This document shows, piece after piece, positions 9,061 through 16,597 of a stretch of DNA of 64,000 bases; the first letter of the stretch is position 1; the number at the start of each line of letters is the position of its first letter. The notes beneath the pieces were generated by a model. It was not told where the DNA came from and made no database searches. It saw only the letters and a list, made by a program, of their open reading frames with translations. The translations under genes were made by a program, and so were the position numbers. The stretch is from Natrinema versiforme. GTDB taxonomy: Archaea; Halobacteriota; Halobacteria; Halobacteriales; Natrialbaceae. The stretch lies in contig NZ_CP040330.1 of the NCBI RefSeq assembly GCF_005576615.1, positions 1,984,001 to 2,048,000 of the forward strand, written 5' to 3'.

Positions 9061-12000
9061 TCAGTTAATGTCAGCCGCGGTCGACCCCTCGAACAGCGCC
9101 GCGAACAGCTTCCGTTCCGCGGACCGGACGTGTTTGTGAAAGGCGGGCGAGGAGATATCCAGCGACGCGGCGATGTCCTCGCCAGTAGCCTGTCGCGGCC
9201 ACTCGAAGAATCCACCGTGGTAGGCCGTCTGGACGACCTCGCGTTGCCGGTCGGTGAACCGACCGAGCAAGGCGTTGCGCGCGGGGCCGCCGAGCGCGGA
9301 CGGATCGTCCGTTCGCTGCTCGCGCCGAGCGACCATCGAAACCGACGGACCGCTTCGGGTGATCCCGGACAGAACGGCGCGGACTTCGGCGGCCTCCGGC
9401 ACGTCGATGATCGCGCGGCCACCCGACTCGTCGGCCGCGAACTCGCGCAATCGCGCGCCGTGCGTATCGGCGATCGATCCGAGGAAGGGATCGGTCAGCT
9501 GTACCTGCAGGAGCGTTTGGTCCTCGTGCTCGGCGATCGTCGATACTCCGCTGATCCCGTCGATCGAACCGCGATCGATGCATTCGGCCGGATCGTCCGC
9601 CAGTTCCTCGACGGCGACGAACGCGATCTCCGAGCCGTCGGCCCGTACCGTCGTGCCCTCGTAGGAGACCGGTTCGCCGAGAAACGCCGCGAGTCGACAC
9701 AGGGTCGCATCGGCCGCGACCCCGAGTTCCACTTCGGTGTAGTCGTCTCTCACGAGCGCGTTCTTCCGTTTGACCGCATCGATCGCGTAGGCGATCGTTT
9801 CGCCGAGTTCCGCCAGCGTCGACCGGAGCGTCTCGTCGAACGCGTCCCGTTCCTCGCCGTAGATCGACAGGACGCCGTAGAGGAAGCCGTCGTAGACGAG
9901 CGGCACGGCGTAGACGGACTGGAAGCTTCGCGACAGCGCATCGCCCCGCCACTCGCCGTCGTGGACCGACTCGGCGACGTTTTCGACGGAGACCGGCGCT
10001 CGCGTGCGCGCCGCCCGTCCCGCCGGTTCGGCGGCCGACTCGTCGACCGTCGTTACCGTCACCGCGTCGAGATACTCCCGTTCGAGACCGGCTCGAGAGA
10101 GCGGTTGCAGCTGATTGCCGCTCGGGTCCGGCTCGCCGATCCACGCGAACGAACAGTCCTCGAGTTCGGCGAGCAGTTCGGGGACTCCGCGCTCGATCTC
10201 GGTTCGGGACTCGGCCAGCAACAGGAGCTGTTCGATCGATTGGCGCACCTCGTTGGCCTCGTTGAGCCGCTCGAGGTGACGGTTCTGTCGCTTGAGCTCG
10301 CGCTCGCGGTCGTGTAACCGTCGGGTCCGTCCGATGCGATCGAGCGCGGCTTCGGCCGTCGCCGCGAACAGCTGGGCGAGTTCGACGGTGTCGTCGTCGT
10401 ACTGGGCGGGTTCGGCCGAGAGCGCGACGAAGACGCCGTGTTCGCCGAGCGGGACGTAGAGACCGCTCCGGGCGGCGGTCGACTCGTCGTAGACGTTGGC
10501 CGCGTCTCTGACATCGTCGTACACCGACGAATCACCGCTGACGAACGTGTCCCAGACGATGCTGTCGTTCGGCTGGAGCCGCGGCGGCGAACCGAACGCC
10601 GACTCGAGGGCCGGCGACCACGCCGCCGGGACGAGTTCGTTCGCCTGATCGTCGAACCGGTAGACGACGCCGTCGAGATCGAGCACGTCGGTCGCGATGT
10701 CGACGATGTACTCACAGGCGTCCGCTTTCGAGTCGACGGTCAGCAGGTGTCCGGTCGCCTCGTGCAAGGCGTTGAGCGCCTCCTGATACTGGACCCGCTC
10801 GGTGACGTCGTTCGCGACCCCGATCACGCGGTCGACGGTATCGTCGTCGTCCGTGATCGGTCGGTACCACGTTTCGAAGACGCGATCACCGAGCCGTCTG
10901 CGCGAGGTGACCGTCTCCCCCTCGAGGGCCGTCTCCGCGTCGGCACAGGCCTCGGGATAGTCCTCGAGCAGATCGGAAAACGAGTTGCCGACGACGTCCT
11001 CGGGGTCGAAGCCGAGGTTCGAGAGTCCGCTGCCTTCCGAGAGCGTGAAGGTGCCCTCGTCGTCGAGGGCGAACAGGACGACGGGGACGTTCTCGACCAG
11101 TGTCTGTAACCGCTCCGTCCGCTCGGTCAGGTCCCGCTCGCGCTCGACGCGCTCGGTCACGTCCCGCCAGTAGACGGAGATCCCCGACTGCGAGGGGTAG
11201 ATTTGCGCCTCGATCCAGGCGTCGTAGCGCTCGTAGTACCCTTCGGCCGTCCGCGGCTCCTGAGACGACATCGCCTCGACGGCCTCGTGCTGGAAGACCG
11301 TCCCGGTCATCTCCGGGAAGACATCGAGAATATGCCGGCCGAGGATATCCGATCGGTCGAAATCGAGCTGTTCGAGCGCGCGATCGTTGATATACGTGAA
11401 CCGCCAGTCCGCATCGAGCGCGTAGAACGAATCCGTGACGCGCTTGAACGACTCGCTCAACTCCTGCTCGATGCGGTGATACTCCGTGATGTCCCGAATC
11501 GAAGCGATGACACCATCGACGGCGTCGTCCTCGAGTCGGTTCGTCAGGACGGCCTCGTGGACGTACCAGTCCCCGTCCGCGTGCTGGCACGTGTACTCGA
11601 CGGTTCGTGACGCGCCGCAATCGGACTCGAGAACGGCGTCGAGCGCGTCCATCACCGTTTGCGCGTCGTCGGGGCGGATATAGTCGCGAATGTGGGTCCC
11701 GCACAGTTCGTCGGGCTCGAATCCCCCGACGTCTTCGACGGCCGGGCTGGCATAGGAGATATCGCCGTCGGCGTCGATGACGAGCAACAGGTCCGAGGAG
11801 TGTTCGATCAACGTCTGTGACCGCTCCGTTCGCCGGTCGACAGTTCGCTGCATCGCAGCGAACTCGACGGCCCGGCGGAGCCGCTGGGCCAGGAGCCGGG
11901 GCTCCTGAATCGTCGTCTTGGCGATCACGTCGGGATCGCCGGGCAGGCGGTCGATCGACTCGGTTCGCGCCGGATCGACGGCGTAGACGATCGGACACGC

Positions 12001-12216
12001 CTCGCCGACGGCGTCGAACACGTCGCGGTCGTCGGTCAGGAGGCAGTTCGCCGCGTCGAGCTGTCCGTCAGTGACCGCAGACGCGGTCGCGACCGCGTCC
12101 GTCACGGTCACCGACTCGTCTGCGAGCCCCGCCGTCGCCGTTCGAATCCACTCGGACGAACCGACGACGAGGGCGTGTACCGGGGTCGTCTCGGCGTCCT
12201 CGAGACCGCGGGCCAT
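9061..12216 (-). CDS. Multi-PAS/GAF sensor with bacterio-opsin-activator-type HTH
   Basis: A 1051-residue soluble regulator. In order: an N-terminal receiver-like region (about 10-115), three PAS domains (about 130-250, 255-365, 370-490; each ends in a DITEY/DVTERV-type motif), two GAF domains (about 495-650 and 690-835), a bacterio-opsin activator (bat)-type region (about 840-985), and a C-terminal HTH_10 domain with FTDRQREVVQTAYHGGFFEWPR and IAASLDISSPAFHKHV. No histidine-kinase H-box or ATPase is present, so this is a one-component sensor that binds DNA itself. Bat proteins respond to oxygen or redox state and light; the signal here is unknown. The receiver-like region lacks a clear phospho-Asp context. 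Confidence 0.88.
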   Translation of the reverse strand: MARGLEDAETTPVHALVVGSSEWIRTATAGLADESVTVTDAVATASAVTDGQLDAANCLLTDDRDVFDAVGEACPIVYAVDPARTESIDRLPGDPDVIAKTTIQEPRLLAQRLRRAVEFAAMQRTVDRRTERSQTLIEHSSDLLLVIDADGDISYASPAVEDVGGFEPDELCGTHIRDYIRPDDAQTVMDALDAVLESDCGASRTVEYTCQHADGDWYVHEAVLTNRLEDDAVDGVIASIRDITEYHRIEQELSESFKRVTDSFYALDADWRFTYINDRALEQLDFDRSDILGRHILDVFPEMTGTVFQHEAVEAMSSQEPRTAEGYYERYDAWIEAQIYPSQSGISVYWRDVTERVERERDLTERTERLQTLVENVPVVLFALDDEGTFTLSEGSGLSNLGFDPEDVVGNSFSDLLEDYPEACADAETALEGETVTSRRRLGDRVFETWYRPITDDDDTVDRVIGVANDVTERVQYQEALNALHEATGHLLTVDSKADACEYIVDIATDVLDLDGVVYRFDDQANELVPAAWSPALESAFGSPPRLQPNDSIVWDTFVSGDSSVYDDVRDAANVYDESTAARSGLYVPLGEHGVFVALSAEPAQYDDDTVELAQLFAATAEAALDRIGRTRRLHDRERELKRQNRHLERLNEANEVRQSIEQLLLLAESRTEIERGVPELLAELEDCSFAWIGEPDPSGNQLQPLSRAGLEREYLDAVTVTTVDESAAEPAGRAARTRAPVSVENVAESVHDGEWRGDALSRSFQSVYAVPLVYDGFLYGVLSIYGEERDAFDETLRSTLAELGETIAYAIDAVKRKNALVRDDYTEVELGVAADATLCRLAAFLGEPVSYEGTTVRADGSEIAFVAVEELADDPAECIDRGSIDGISGVSTIAEHEDQTLLQVQLTDPFLGSIADTHGARLREFAADESGGRAIIDVPEAAEVRAVLSGITRSGPSVSMVARREQRTDDPSALGGPARNALLGRFTDRQREVVQTAYHGGFFEWPRQATGEDIAASLDISSPAFHKHVRSAERKLFAALFEGSTAADIN

Positions 12217-12343
12217 ACCGCTGGGTAGGTCGGCACGGGTAAAAACTTCGCGTCGGTTGCAGTTTCAACGAGCGAACCACTGTCGAGACACTCCCGAACG
12301 GGTGGACGAGAGACGGAAGAGATCGAAACGGTCCGGCGATGAC

Positions 12344-13396
12344 TCACTCGAGGACGAGCGGCGCGTGCTCGACCCGGTAGCCGTCGTCGATCCCCTCGAT
12401 ATCGCGGACTTCGCGCAGTCGGATGCCGCGTTCCATCCCCGTCACGACCGGCGTCTCGTAGTAGTCGGCCTCGTACTCGAACCCCTCGCCGTCCTCGCGG
12501 CGGCGCTCGACGAACTCCCGGTGGCGCTCGAGGCGCGCCCGGCCGACCGACCGCGACAGCGCCGGGACCTCGTCGACGCCGTCGTCGAACACCTCGAGGA
12601 AGGCGTCCTCGAGTTCGGAGCCGACGGAGTTCCGGCCGGCACACATCGCCGCGAGCGTGGTCGTCCCGGTCCCCCAGAACGGGTCGAGGACGGTGTCGCC
12701 GTAAGCCGAGTACATACAGATCAGGCGGTAAGGGATCTCGAGCGGGTAGGCCGCGGACCGCTCTCGGAGTTCGTCGTCGGTCGCGTCGATCGACTGCAGT
12801 TCGCCCGTGACGTTGGTCCAGACGTCCGTGAACCACTGGTTGCGCTCCTCCCAGAAGTAGGCAGCCTCGTACCGGCGGTCGGCCTTGGGCTCGAACTCGC
12901 GGCTCTCGGCCCCCTTTCGGAACACCAGAATGTACTCGTGCTCGAGCGTGACGTAGGCGTTCGGCGGAATCATCCCGCTGCCCATGAACTTGGCCGCGCT
13001 GTTGGCCGGTTTGCGCCAGAGCACGTCCGGCAGCGGCTCGAACCCGCGTTCCTCGAAGGCCTCGAGCACGCGGGCGTGATTCTGGTAAATCCGAAAGCTG
13101 CCGTCGACCGACCGGGTCGCGTCGCCCACGTTGATACAGGCGATCCCCCCATCGACCAGCACCCGCTCGAGTTCGTCCCAGACGCGCTCGAGTTGGGCGT
13201 GCATCGCCTCGAACGCGGCGCGGCCGTCCCCGTTGGCCAGCGCGTCGCCGACGGCGGGATCGAGCTCGGTAAAGAGGTCGTCCCACATTTCGATCATCGG
13301 ATACGGCGGGGACGTGACGACGAGTTCGACCGACTCGTCGTCCACCCCCGAGAGATCGCGAGAGTCACCGACGAACACGCGGTGGGTCGTCTCCAT
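12344..13396 (-). CDS. zim: Orphan CTAG-type DNA methyltransferase (beta class, N4-cytosine type)
   Basis: A 350-residue DNA methyltransferase. It has the catalytic motif TSPPYP near residue 30 (SPPY is typical of N4-cytosine methylases). The AdoMet-binding motif DPFWGTGTTTLAAM comes after it near residue 230, so it is a beta-class enzyme. No restriction endonuclease gene is adjacent. The arrangement and sequence resemble the conserved haloarchaeal zim methylase, which modifies CTAG in several species; that specificity is by family resemblance and not shown here. A GTG at 13405 is an alternative start. CTAG is rare in the host parts of this window, which fits. Confidence 0.78.
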   Translation of the reverse strand: METTHRVFVGDSRDLSGVDDESVELVVTSPPYPMIEMWDDLFTELDPAVGDALANGDGRAAFEAMHAQLERVWDELERVLVDGGIACINVGDATRSVDGSFRIYQNHARVLEAFEERGFEPLPDVLWRKPANSAAKFMGSGMIPPNAYVTLEHEYILVFRKGAESREFEPKADRRYEAAYFWEERNQWFTDVWTNVTGELQSIDATDDELRERSAAYPLEIPYRLICMYSAYGDTVLDPFWGTGTTTLAAMCAGRNSVGSELEDAFLEVFDDGVDEVPALSRSVGRARLERHREFVERRREDGEGFEYEADYYETPVVTGMERGIRLREVRDIEGIDDGYRVEHAPLVLE

Positions 13397-13563
13397 TGGG
13401 TTCACACTGTCGGCGTGGCTCCCTTAGGTGCTTCGTCAGGCGGCGCTCGAGCCCGTCGGGTACCGAGGTCGGCGATGGGACGCGAGTGAGGGATCAAAAA
13501 CGACGAGCAGGACACAGCGACCGACCGGAAACGGTCGAATCCAGTCGGGACGGCAGGTCGGCG

Positions 13564-14115
13564 TTACTCCTCGATTTCCTCGTCCGTCTCCTCGGCTCCG
13601 GACTCCGCCATGTCCTCCGTCTCGCTTTCCTCCTCGGACTCCCCGCCCGTCGCCGGTTCGAACTCCTCGATCGGCTCCCACTCCTCTTCCTCGCCGGAGG
13701 AGAGGCGACGCCGGAGGAGCACTGCCCCCGCGACGGCACCGAGCATGAGGAGGATCCCCGGAAGTCGTCGCGAGCCGGAGTCGTCCGTCTCCGACTCGGA
13801 TTCCTCCGTCATCTCGGACATCCCGCCGGTCTCCTCCGTCGTCTCCATCACGTCCTCGATGATCTCCGGCTCCTCGAGGTCCTCGATCGGGGAGTCCTCG
13901 AGTTCCGGCGACTGTCGGCCCACGAGAAAGCCGACGGCCGCGCCGAGGCCGAACAGGGCCCCGGCAAGCGGCAGCCGACCGCCGGATCGAGAGCCCTCGG
14001 ATTCCTCGACGGCCTCGAGAATCGAGTCGCGCATGGGAGAGTCCATTCCTTTGTTGATCGCTTCTTTGACGATGAGCTCGGACAGCGTTTTGTCTTGTTG
14101 TTCCATCTCGGGCAT
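13564..14115 (-). CDS. Acidic two-helix membrane protein, hypothetical
   Basis: A 183-residue protein when started at 14115 (MPEMEQQDKTLSEL); a second ATG lies at 14106. It has an N-terminal helical segment (about 1-45), a first hydrophobic stretch near 52-68 with GALFGLGAAVGFLVG, a long acidic linker rich in Glu and Thr, a second hydrophobic stretch (PGILLMLGAVAGAVLL) near 125-140, and a very acidic tail. I do not recognise a named family. The acidic tails on both sides of the membrane segments are usual for haloarchaeal envelope proteins. Confidence 0.6.
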   Translation of the reverse strand: MPEMEQQDKTLSELIVKEAINKGMDSPMRDSILEAVEESEGSRSGGRLPLAGALFGLGAAVGFLVGRQSPELEDSPIEDLEEPEIIEDVMETTEETGGMSEMTEESESETDDSGSRRLPGILLMLGAVAGAVLLRRRLSSGEEEEWEPIEEFEPATGGESEEESETEDMAESGAEETDEEIEE

Positions 14116-14583
14116 AATCCGCCACGACCACACCGCCGTACATAGTTCTATCCCCTGTTTCCGTCAGTGATCCGGGCTCGACACGTATTATTGTAAAGTT
14201 ACCCGCCCCAACACGTCGTATAACGATCGTCTACTGAGTCTCCAACTATCAGGGTGCGGGGCGATAGCAGTGTACAGTACCGATCGGCGGCTCGAGCGCG
14301 TCCCTCGAGAGATGCCCTGTACTGGGGAAATAGAGCGTGTGGGACGTCACTCATCGACTGGCCGACCGGCGACCGTTCGCGGAGGGGTACTCGTCCGCGC
14401 GGACGCGGGCGATCGATGGTCGCGCCGAGCGCAACGAGCGCCGTCGTCTGCGATCGGACCGCCGTCGCGATCGATAAATCGGAATCTTCCCGCGGTATAA
14501 GGTCACATCGGAGCGGCCAGTCGTGGCTCGGCTCGGAGAATGCCTTCCATAACGAAAGGGATGCCGCCGAAAGGAGACGTGAT
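14116..14583. other. Intergenic region without a recognised gene (468 bp)
   Basis: Both flanking genes are transcribed away from this stretch, so it must hold two promoters. AT-rich patches occur near 14190-14200 (ATTATTGTAAAG) and near 14470-14500 (GATAAATCGGAATC, GCGGTATAAGG). A purine-rich GGAG lies at 14573-14576, upstream of the ATG at 14584. Reading frames through the region have the base pattern of non-coding DNA; I see no RNA gene. Confidence 0.5.
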
Positions 14584-15228
14584 ATGAGCGTCATCCGCCA
14601 GCCGGAGGTGCTCGGCCGAACGACGCGGCGACGCGTCGTCGGGGTCACCGCCGCGCTCTCGGCGGCGGCCGTCGAAACCCTCGCGGTCGGCCTCTGGTTC
14701 GGTCTCGTCGTCGGCTCGCGGACGACATCGACCGCGCTCGCGGGGCTCGGGATCCTCTTCTGTGGCTCCCTGCTCAGAACGGGTATCTTCGGCGCGACGG
14801 TCAGCGAACTCGACGACCTCCTCGAGCCACACCGACTCAGTGCAGTGGTCGTCCTCACCACCGGCTGGGTCGTCTGGCTGCTCGCCGCCGAACTGATCGG
14901 TGGCACCACCGGTGCCGCCATCGCGACGACCTTCCTCGCCGGAATCCTCACTGCACAGTTCGTCCTCGAGCGATACGCGTTCAGGCTGCCGGCGAACTAC
15001 GACGTGACGTTCACGCCGGTGGTCCCGGGGGTGTTGATGGCCGCCGGTGCGTCGGCGCTGCTCGCGACCGCGTGGTTTACCGACTGGGGGCTCTCCTCAG
15101 CGCCGGTCGCGCTCGGGTTCACGACGGTCGTCGTCCGGATCGAGGCCCTCCACATCGGCGCACTCGTCTTCGCGCTCTTCGCTTTCGTCGCCCACCAGCG
15201 CCGGTTCCAGCGGCTCCTCGATCCCTGA
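14584..15228 (+). CDS. Integral membrane protein, about six helices, hypothetical
   Basis: A 214-residue protein. The start at 14584 is supported by GAAAGGAGA about 8 nt upstream. The remaining ORF extension to 14254 is out of character (Arg/Ser-rich) and was rejected. Hydrophobic stretches lie at about residues 22-42, 50-70, 84-104, 108-126, 140-160 and 175-195. I do not recognise a family; it resembles the many haloarchaeal multi-helix proteins without assigned function. It converges on the FMN reductase gene, separated by 21 bp. Confidence 0.65.
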   Translation: MSVIRQPEVLGRTTRRRVVGVTAALSAAAVETLAVGLWFGLVVGSRTTSTALAGLGILFCGSLLRTGIFGATVSELDDLLEPHRLSAVVVLTTGWVVWLLAAELIGGTTGAAIATTFLAGILTAQFVLERYAFRLPANYDVTFTPVVPGVLMAAGASALLATAWFTDWGLSSAPVALGFTTVVVRIEALHIGALVFALFAFVAHQRRFQRLLDP

Positions 15229-15249
15229 CAAAGCGGCGGTATCGGCCGC

Positions 15250-15843
15250 TCACTTCCCCTGTGCGCCCACGTTCTGATCGCTCTCGAAGGAGGCCGGATC
15301 CGGTTCGATCGCCGCGTACTGGACCGCCCGCTGGCCCAGCGTTCGGACCCGCGTCTCGAGTTTCGGATCGACGAACTCGCCGTCCTCGAAGGCGGCGCTC
15401 GCGTTCGGAACCGCCGCCTCGTGGGGGATCACCCACGCGTTCAGCGCCCGACAGACCGAGCGCATGTGTTCTAACGTCGTCACGGGAAAGGCCCCGCCCG
15501 AGACGGCGAGGAGTCCGACGGTCGCGTCCGCGAACTCGTCGAATCCGCAGTAGTCGATCGCCGTCTTCAGCGGCGAGGCGTAGGAGCCGTGGTACATCGG
15601 CGACCCGAGAACGATCGTGTCGGCCGCGCGCACGCGAGCCGCCAGTTTCTCGGCGTCGCCGGCCGCCTCGCGATCGCGATCCGCGTCGAAGATCGGCAAC
15701 TCGTACTCGCGGAGATCGAGCAGTTCCGTCTCGGCTCCGGCCTCCTCAGCGGCCGAGAGCACGACCTCGAGTGCGGTCCGGGTGTGACTCTCCTCGCGGA
15801 GGCTGCCACAGAGTGCGACCACGCGGACATCGCTGTCGCTCAT
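15250..15843 (-). CDS. NADPH-dependent FMN reductase family flavoprotein
   Basis: A 197-residue flavodoxin-fold protein when started at 15843 (MSDSDVRVVALCGSLREES). The N-terminal strand and phosphate-binding loop CGSLREESHTR, the LDLREYELPIFD strand and the GSPMYHGSYASPLKTAIDY segment near residue 85 are the FMN-binding elements of the NADPH-dependent FMN reductase family (SsuE/ArsH/azoreductase relatives). It probably reduces FMN or quinone-like acceptors in the cytoplasm; the specific acceptor is unknown. Confidence 0.88.
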   Translation of the reverse strand: MSDSDVRVVALCGSLREESHTRTALEVVLSAAEEAGAETELLDLREYELPIFDADRDREAAGDAEKLAARVRAADTIVLGSPMYHGSYASPLKTAIDYCGFDEFADATVGLLAVSGGAFPVTTLEHMRSVCRALNAWVIPHEAAVPNASAAFEDGEFVDPKLETRVRTLGQRAVQYAAIEPDPASFESDQNVGAQGK

Positions 15844-16047
15844 GGCCCTCCGGACGACGGGGAACGGGAAAAACGGTCCGAACGAAACGGACGCTGACAC
15901 GAATGCCGTTCGTCTCGATCGGACGGATTCGGGGCCGTGTCGGCGCTGTTCACCGCGAGTTCTGCGAAGTGTGCTGGCGATCGAAATCGGGTGACGATCG
16001 ACTGCCGAAACGGACGTCGCGGAAAAACGGAATCGGCGGAATCGGCC

Positions 16048-16446
16048 TTACGCGCTCGCTGCAGCGGTGCTCGATGTCTGGAAGCTCCCGTACACGCCGG
16101 CGAGTGACAGGATCGCGATGAGCGCACCGGCGATACCGCAGATCCCGAGTACCAGCTGGCGATCGACGCCGAAGGCGACCGTCGGTGCGACCGCGATCCA
16201 GATACCGAGCAGCGCGAGGATCGCCGCGAGGACGATACTCGGCGACCGCTTCTCACCCGTTCGGTACGCGTGGAACGACGCGAGGATCGCGGTCAGTGCA
16301 CCGACGAGCACGTTGTGAAGACCCATCGTTCCCGTGACCGTGAAAACGACGGTCGATACCATGACGAACGCGCCGAGTGCCGCCGTCAGCCCGGCCGTTC
16401 GTTCGACCAGCACCGACGCACCGTCTGCGGATCGTGTCCGACTCAT
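16048..16446 (-). CDS. SPW-repeat-like small membrane protein
   Basis: A 132-residue protein with four predicted helices (about 18-38, 42-60, 68-88, 94-116). The order of small hydrophobic helices with HNVLVGALTAILASFHAYR and LLGIWIAVAPTV resembles the SPW-repeat family of four-helix membrane proteins common in haloarchaea; the family has no known biochemical role. The 3' end falls 200 bp from the FMN reductase gene. Nothing else is visible in the gap on either side. Confidence 0.6.
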   Translation of the reverse strand: MSRTRSADGASVLVERTAGLTAALGAFVMVSTVVFTVTGTMGLHNVLVGALTAILASFHAYRTGEKRSPSIVLAAILALLGIWIAVAPTVAFGVDRQLVLGICGIAGALIAILSLAGVYGSFQTSSTAAASA

Positions 16447-16597
16447 ACGTGCTCGTAGTGAGTGCCACCTATTTGAGAGCGTCGATCGTATCCCACAGCT
16501 GGTAACTTCACCGGGGCTCGAGATCGGACCGGTCGACGATCCGTACTGACCGCTCGGCGGCGTTGCGATCAGTGTGGAAATCGGTTCAGTGGCTACT

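Noticed and set aside
12071..13489. Plus-strand 472-residue frame opposite the methylase
   Set aside because: The minus strand has the TSPPYP and AdoMet motifs; the plus frame has none.
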